Below are positions 5,460-7,979 of a DNA stretch of 7,979 nt, in pieces. This DNA comes from Cellvibrionales bacterium UBA2034. Its GTDB lineage: Bacteria; Pseudomonadota; Gammaproteobacteria; Pseudomonadales; UBA7239. Each line of letters starts with the position of its first letter. Positions within the stretch are counted from its first letter, which is position 1. The stretch lies in NCBI GenBank assembly GCA_002333095.1, contig DDBK01000038.1, positions 2,144 through 10,122 of the forward strand, given 5' to 3'. The translations under genes and the position numbers were made by a program. A model generated the notes under the pieces. The model saw only the letters and a program-made list of their open reading frames with translations, was not told where the DNA came from and made no database searches.

Positions 5460-5543
5460 GGGAGTCTCCTCATGAATGTGCGGCAGCCTATTTGCGGTAA
5501 CATAATGGCCAATACTAATAGCAATAAATAAAAGGCTAGTGAT
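5460..5543. promoter_or_regulatory. Divergent promoter region for the 99-residue and protease genes
   Basis: These 84 bases separate two divergent start codons and are AT-rich in the right half. They contain AGGAGA (minus, 5465-5470) and AAAGG (plus, 5531-5535) ribosome sites. A weak plus-strand sigma-70-like pair is TTGCGG (5492-5497) and TAATAG (5516-5521) with an 18-base spacer; each hexamer matches consensus at only three positions. No clear operator is visible. Confidence 0.35.
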
Positions 5544-6815
5544 ATGCGTCAGCTGTTTGCATCCCTGTTGGTACTTTTTGCCCTTTCTGCAGCGCAAGCC
5601 AGCGAGGTCTCTGAAGCCCTGTTTGCCAAGCACCGCACCAGCGTCTTCCAGATCCGCCTGATTGACAGCAGCGCCAACCAGAAAAAATCCCTTGGCTCCG
5701 GCTTCAAGGTGGGCGAGGCAGGGCTGGTGGCCACCAACTACCACGTGATCAGCGACAGCGTGTACGAGAAAGACCGTTACCGCATCGAGGCGGTGGATGA
5801 CAAGAATGTCCATCACACCATGACATTGCGTGCGGTCGATGTGGTCCATGACCTGGCGCTGCTGGCCTTTGACAAGCCGCAGCCGGAAGTGCCGTCCCTG
5901 GCCATCAATGTGCAGGATATGCTGCAAGGTGAAAGTGTATTTTCACTGGGCAATCCACACGATATCGGCATGATGATTGTGGCCGGGGAATACAACGGGC
6001 TGGTCAAGGATTCGCGTTACAAGCGCATGATTTTTTCCGGCAACATCAATAGCGGTATGAGTGGCGGCCCTGCCATCAACCAGAACGGCGAGGTGGTGGG
6101 CATTAATGTCGCCTCCAGGGGTAATGGCATCGGGTATCTCGTGCCTGCCCGTCACCTTTCGCAATTGCTGGAAGAGTTTCCCCAACAGGCAGAACAAAAG
6201 CTGTCTGATGTGGCAGGCAAACAATTGCTGGCCGACCAGGAAAAATTCTATTCCGCAGTGACTGCCTCCAGTTGGGAAATGCAGGATTTTGCTGACCTGA
6301 CGCTGCCAAGGGAATTGCATACGTCTATCAAATGCTGGGGCGATTCAGATGAAGTGAAAAAACGCCGTTACGATGCCAGCTCGATGCAATGTTCCAACAA
6401 TTCAGACTACCTTTTTATTCTCGGCGGCCGGTACACCGGCTTTATTGAATACCGGTACAAATGGTCCAAACAGCTGGACCTGAACCGTTTCCAGTTGTAT
6501 TCGCTGGTACAGAACAACAATACATTCGAGAGCTACGCTTTCGATGAATACGAAGAGAGCTGGAACAAGGATGAAGTGACGCCTTATTCATGCAAGACAT
6601 CGTTCATCGAGAGTGGCGGTGGCCGATGGCGCACTGTCTACTGCGTGCGGGCATACAAGATTTTTCCCGGCCTGTTTGACGTAGGTTTGCTGATGACCAG
6701 CGTAGACCACAATGACCGCAACCTCAGTATAGAAATGACAGTAGCCGGCATATCTGAAACCAGCGCGTCACAGCTCACTGAAAAATTTATCCGGGGTGTC
6801 ACATGGAAAAAATAG
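5544..6815 (+). CDS. Exported trypsin/HtrA-like serine protease with a novel C-terminal domain
   Basis: A 423-residue protein. Residues 1-19 (MRQLFASLLVLFALSAAQA) look like a Sec signal peptide cut before SEVSE, giving a periplasmic or secreted product. The protease domain spans about 24-215 and carries the trypsin triad in HtrA-type contexts: H67 in VATNYHVIS, D103 in VVHDLALL, and S173 in NSGMSGGPAI. SLGNPHDIG (134-142) is the usual strand before the oxyanion region. No PDZ domain follows, unlike DegP or DegS. Instead, about 205 residues (218-423) form a domain I do not recognise, with four cysteines (C264, C283, C350, C367) that could make disulfides in the periplasm, and aromatic-rich strands such as YTGFIEYRYKW. 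This tail may recognise substrate or anchor a partner. The start has AAAGG eight bases upstream. The gene overlaps the next start by 13 bases, which suggests coupled translation with the FHA-like membrane protein. Confidence 0.85.
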   Translation: MRQLFASLLVLFALSAAQASEVSEALFAKHRTSVFQIRLIDSSANQKKSLGSGFKVGEAGLVATNYHVISDSVYEKDRYRIEAVDDKNVHHTMTLRAVDVVHDLALLAFDKPQPEVPSLAINVQDMLQGESVFSLGNPHDIGMMIVAGEYNGLVKDSRYKRMIFSGNINSGMSGGPAINQNGEVVGINVASRGNGIGYLVPARHLSQLLEEFPQQAEQKLSDVAGKQLLADQEKFYSAVTASSWEMQDFADLTLPRELHTSIKCWGDSDEVKKRRYDASSMQCSNNSDYLFILGGRYTGFIEYRYKWSKQLDLNRFQLYSLVQNNNTFESYAFDEYEESWNKDEVTPYSCKTSFIESGGGRWRTVYCVRAYKIFPGLFDVGLLMTSVDHNDRNLSIEMTVAGISETSASQLTEKFIRGVTWKK

Positions 6816-7768
6816 TGCTCGTCACCGGCGACCGGCACAATCCGGCCGCGCATCACATCAAGATAAACGGCACGGCACGCGTTGGCCGCGGTTATGCCTG
6901 CGATGTGATCCTGAGTGATCCCCATATCGAACCCGAACAAATGGTGTTTCATTTTGATGAAAGCGCACAGCATGGCGAAGGCGCACGCACCGTGGAAATC
7001 CTGCCGGGCATCAACCCGGTATTCCGGAATGGCGCGGTGATTGCACCCGGTGTTTATCCGTTTGTATCCGGTGATGAATGGACTTTCGGGAAAACCTGCC
7101 TCACCGCATTCGATGAACAGCAAACGGTGGAACCCACTGAAAAAATATTCCTGCAGGATTTCCATGGCGGCATGTTGTTCCAGTTCGGGTTATTTCTTCT
7201 CGGCGCTACCACGCTGATAGGATGGGTGGGGTTGCAAGGCTGGCTGTCGCGTTACGAGCCACTGGAATGGGGCAAGGATTTTGCTGAAGTGCTGTCCAAT
7301 AGTGGTCAGGTCTGGTTCGTGTTGTTATGGTCCGCCGTCATGGGCATTATCGGGCGATTCAAGTCAGGGCGCGGCCAGTTCAACATCCATCTCATTACCG
7401 CAGTGTTGTTTGTCATCGCCACGTCCTGCTTTGATACGCTCACGGCCTATATCACCTACGGGTTCAACTTGCCCGCTGCATGGCATCTTATGAAGTACGC
7501 CGGCTCGGCAGTCTTGCTGGCTACGCTCCTGATCCTCTGTTTTTCTTATGCGCTGAATATCCGCGGCATGAAGTACATGGCGATTGGCCTTGCCCTGTGC
7601 TGGACGGCGCTGGATTATCTCGGTGACATGTCCAGGCAAAACCCGCTGGAGCCCACGTACAGTTCATCGGTCAAGCCACCCTTTGCTGTGATGGTCAAAC
7701 CCGTTTCAGTGGAGAATTTCATGCAACAGGCCAATACCGCCTTTGCTGAAACCAAGGCAATGGAATAA
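6803..7768 (+). CDS. FHA-like domain membrane protein, about five spans
   Basis: A 321-residue protein. Residues 1-105 resemble a forkhead-associated (FHA) domain: IKINGTARVGRGYACDVILSDP (19-40) has the GR...D(V/I)xLSD pattern of the strand 3-4 region, and later strands fit (VEILPGINPVFRNG, then GDEWTFGKTCLTAF at 90-103). FHA domains usually bind phosphothreonine through a conserved S-x-x-H after that block; here the position reads EPEQ, so the contact residues appear lost. From about 124, five hydrophobic spans follow (about 124-146, 168-184, 197-219, 231-250, 256-274), and a soluble tail of about 45 residues ends the protein. With five spans and a cytoplasmic N-terminus, the tail would be periplasmic, facing the exported protease. 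The ATG overlaps the protease gene by 13 bases, and a CbpA-like gene follows after 36 bases. Neither the domain order nor the membrane region is one I can name. Confidence 0.75.
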   Translation: MEKIVLVTGDRHNPAAHHIKINGTARVGRGYACDVILSDPHIEPEQMVFHFDESAQHGEGARTVEILPGINPVFRNGAVIAPGVYPFVSGDEWTFGKTCLTAFDEQQTVEPTEKIFLQDFHGGMLFQFGLFLLGATTLIGWVGLQGWLSRYEPLEWGKDFAEVLSNSGQVWFVLLWSAVMGIIGRFKSGRGQFNIHLITAVLFVIATSCFDTLTAYITYGFNLPAAWHLMKYAGSAVLLATLLILCFSYALNIRGMKYMAIGLALCWTALDYLGDMSRQNPLEPTYSSSVKPPFAVMVKPVSVENFMQQANTAFAETKAME

Positions 7769-7805
7769 TCAATCCTGGAATCATCAACGCTGGAATCATT
7801 AACAA
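7761..7805 (+). repeat. 15-bp tandem repeat across the FHA/cbpA junction
   Basis: Three consecutive 15-base units start with TGGAAT and share the core TGGAATNATNAA: 7761-7775, 7776-7790 and 7791-7805. A partial fourth TGGAAT begins at 7806 inside the start of the cbpA-like gene. The first unit contains the stop codon of the FHA-like gene, and the third supplies GGAA (7792-7795), nine bases before the ATG at 7805. The repeat therefore builds the intercistronic spacer and the ribosome site of the co-chaperone gene. Confidence 0.75.
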
Positions 7806-7979
7806 TGGAATTCAAGGATTACTATGCCGTGCTGGGTGTTGAACCCACTGCAGATGACACGGCAATTAAAACTGCCTACCGGAAACTGGCCCGGGAATAC
7901 CACCCGGATGTGAGCAAACATCCGGACGCTGAAAATAAATTCAAGGATGTTGCCGAAGCATACGAGGTGTTACACAACA
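7805..7979 (+). CDS. cbpA: CbpA-like DnaJ co-chaperone, 3'-truncated by the window
   Basis: Fifty-eight residues of the N-terminal J-domain are present and the gene runs off the right end. It opens [12 protein letters not shown], has the DnaK-activating HPD tripeptide at 33-35 in [14 protein letters not shown], and continues [12 protein letters not shown]. This is very close to the start of Escherichia coli CbpA (MELKDYY..., YHPDVSK.PDAE, FKEVAEA) as I remember it, more so than to DnaJ. CbpA is a nucleoid-associated DnaK co-chaperone of stationary phase, often followed by its modulator CbpM; that region lies outside the window. The start ATG has GGAA nine bases upstream from the repeat. Its position behind the protease and FHA-like genes suggests co-transcription. 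The rest of the protein (C-terminal peptide-binding and DNA-binding domains) cannot be checked, so the symbol is given with moderate certainty. Confidence 0.8.
   Translation, partial: MEFKDYYAVLGVEPTADDTAIKTAYRKLAREYHPDVSKHPDAENKFKDVAEAYEVLHN

Noticed and set aside
5460..5927. Upstream extension of the minus-strand 99-residue frame to a 255-residue protein
   Set aside because: The extra part is antisense to the signal peptide and catalytic region of the protease, is rich in His, Gln and Val without domain organisation, and a near-perfect ribosome site marks the ATG at 5459.

Overview
The window reads as chromosomal DNA from a gammaproteobacterium. Most genes are moderately GC-rich (a sampled 60-base line inside the transporter operon is about 58% GC), and several products resemble gammaproteobacterial proteins: a CybB-type cytochrome b561, a GAF domain of the kind found at the N-terminus of PtsP, and a J-domain protein that closely resembles CbpA. 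A member of the Cellvibrio/Saccharophagus or Pseudomonas-like groups is plausible, but that placement is inference. I see no rRNA, tRNA, CRISPR array, transposase or complete insertion sequence.

Layout, left to right. (1) 1-189: the 3' end of a cytochrome b561 gene, followed by a possible 21-residue hydrophobic peptide. (2) 300-1727, minus strand: a DEDDh 3'-5' exonuclease gene with an AT-rich DUF2971-like gene 14-18 bases behind it. The DUF2971 gene looks acquired and has an awkward, possibly frameshifted start. (3) 1772-4284, plus strand: a tight three-gene transporter operon of a formate/nitrite (FNT) channel, an EamA/DMT transporter and a TauE/SafE anion exporter, diverging from the exonuclease over a 44-base gap. 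(4) 4285-4404: tandem hairpins ending in a T-run, which could also fold in a mutually exclusive, attenuator-like way, before a stand-alone PtsP-type GAF protein (4405-4881). (5) 5008-5459: two small genes of unknown function, a 44-residue membrane protein (+) and a 99-residue soluble protein (-), convergent and sharing a strong hairpin between their 3' ends. (6) 5544-7979, plus strand: an exported trypsin/HtrA-like protease without PDZ domains but with a cysteine-containing C-terminal domain; a translationally overlapping FHA-like multi-membrane-span protein; and the start of a CbpA-like DnaJ co-chaperone. A 15-bp tandem repeat spans the FHA/cbpA junction.

The most interesting part is the last cluster. 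An exported protease, an inner-membrane protein with a cytoplasmic FHA-like domain that lacks the usual phosphothreonine-contact residues, and a co-chaperone are arranged as one transcription unit. This suggests an envelope or protein-quality-control module, but nothing in the sequence proves a shared function. The putative attenuator, the DUF2971 start and the 44-residue membrane protein are the next best candidates for follow-up.
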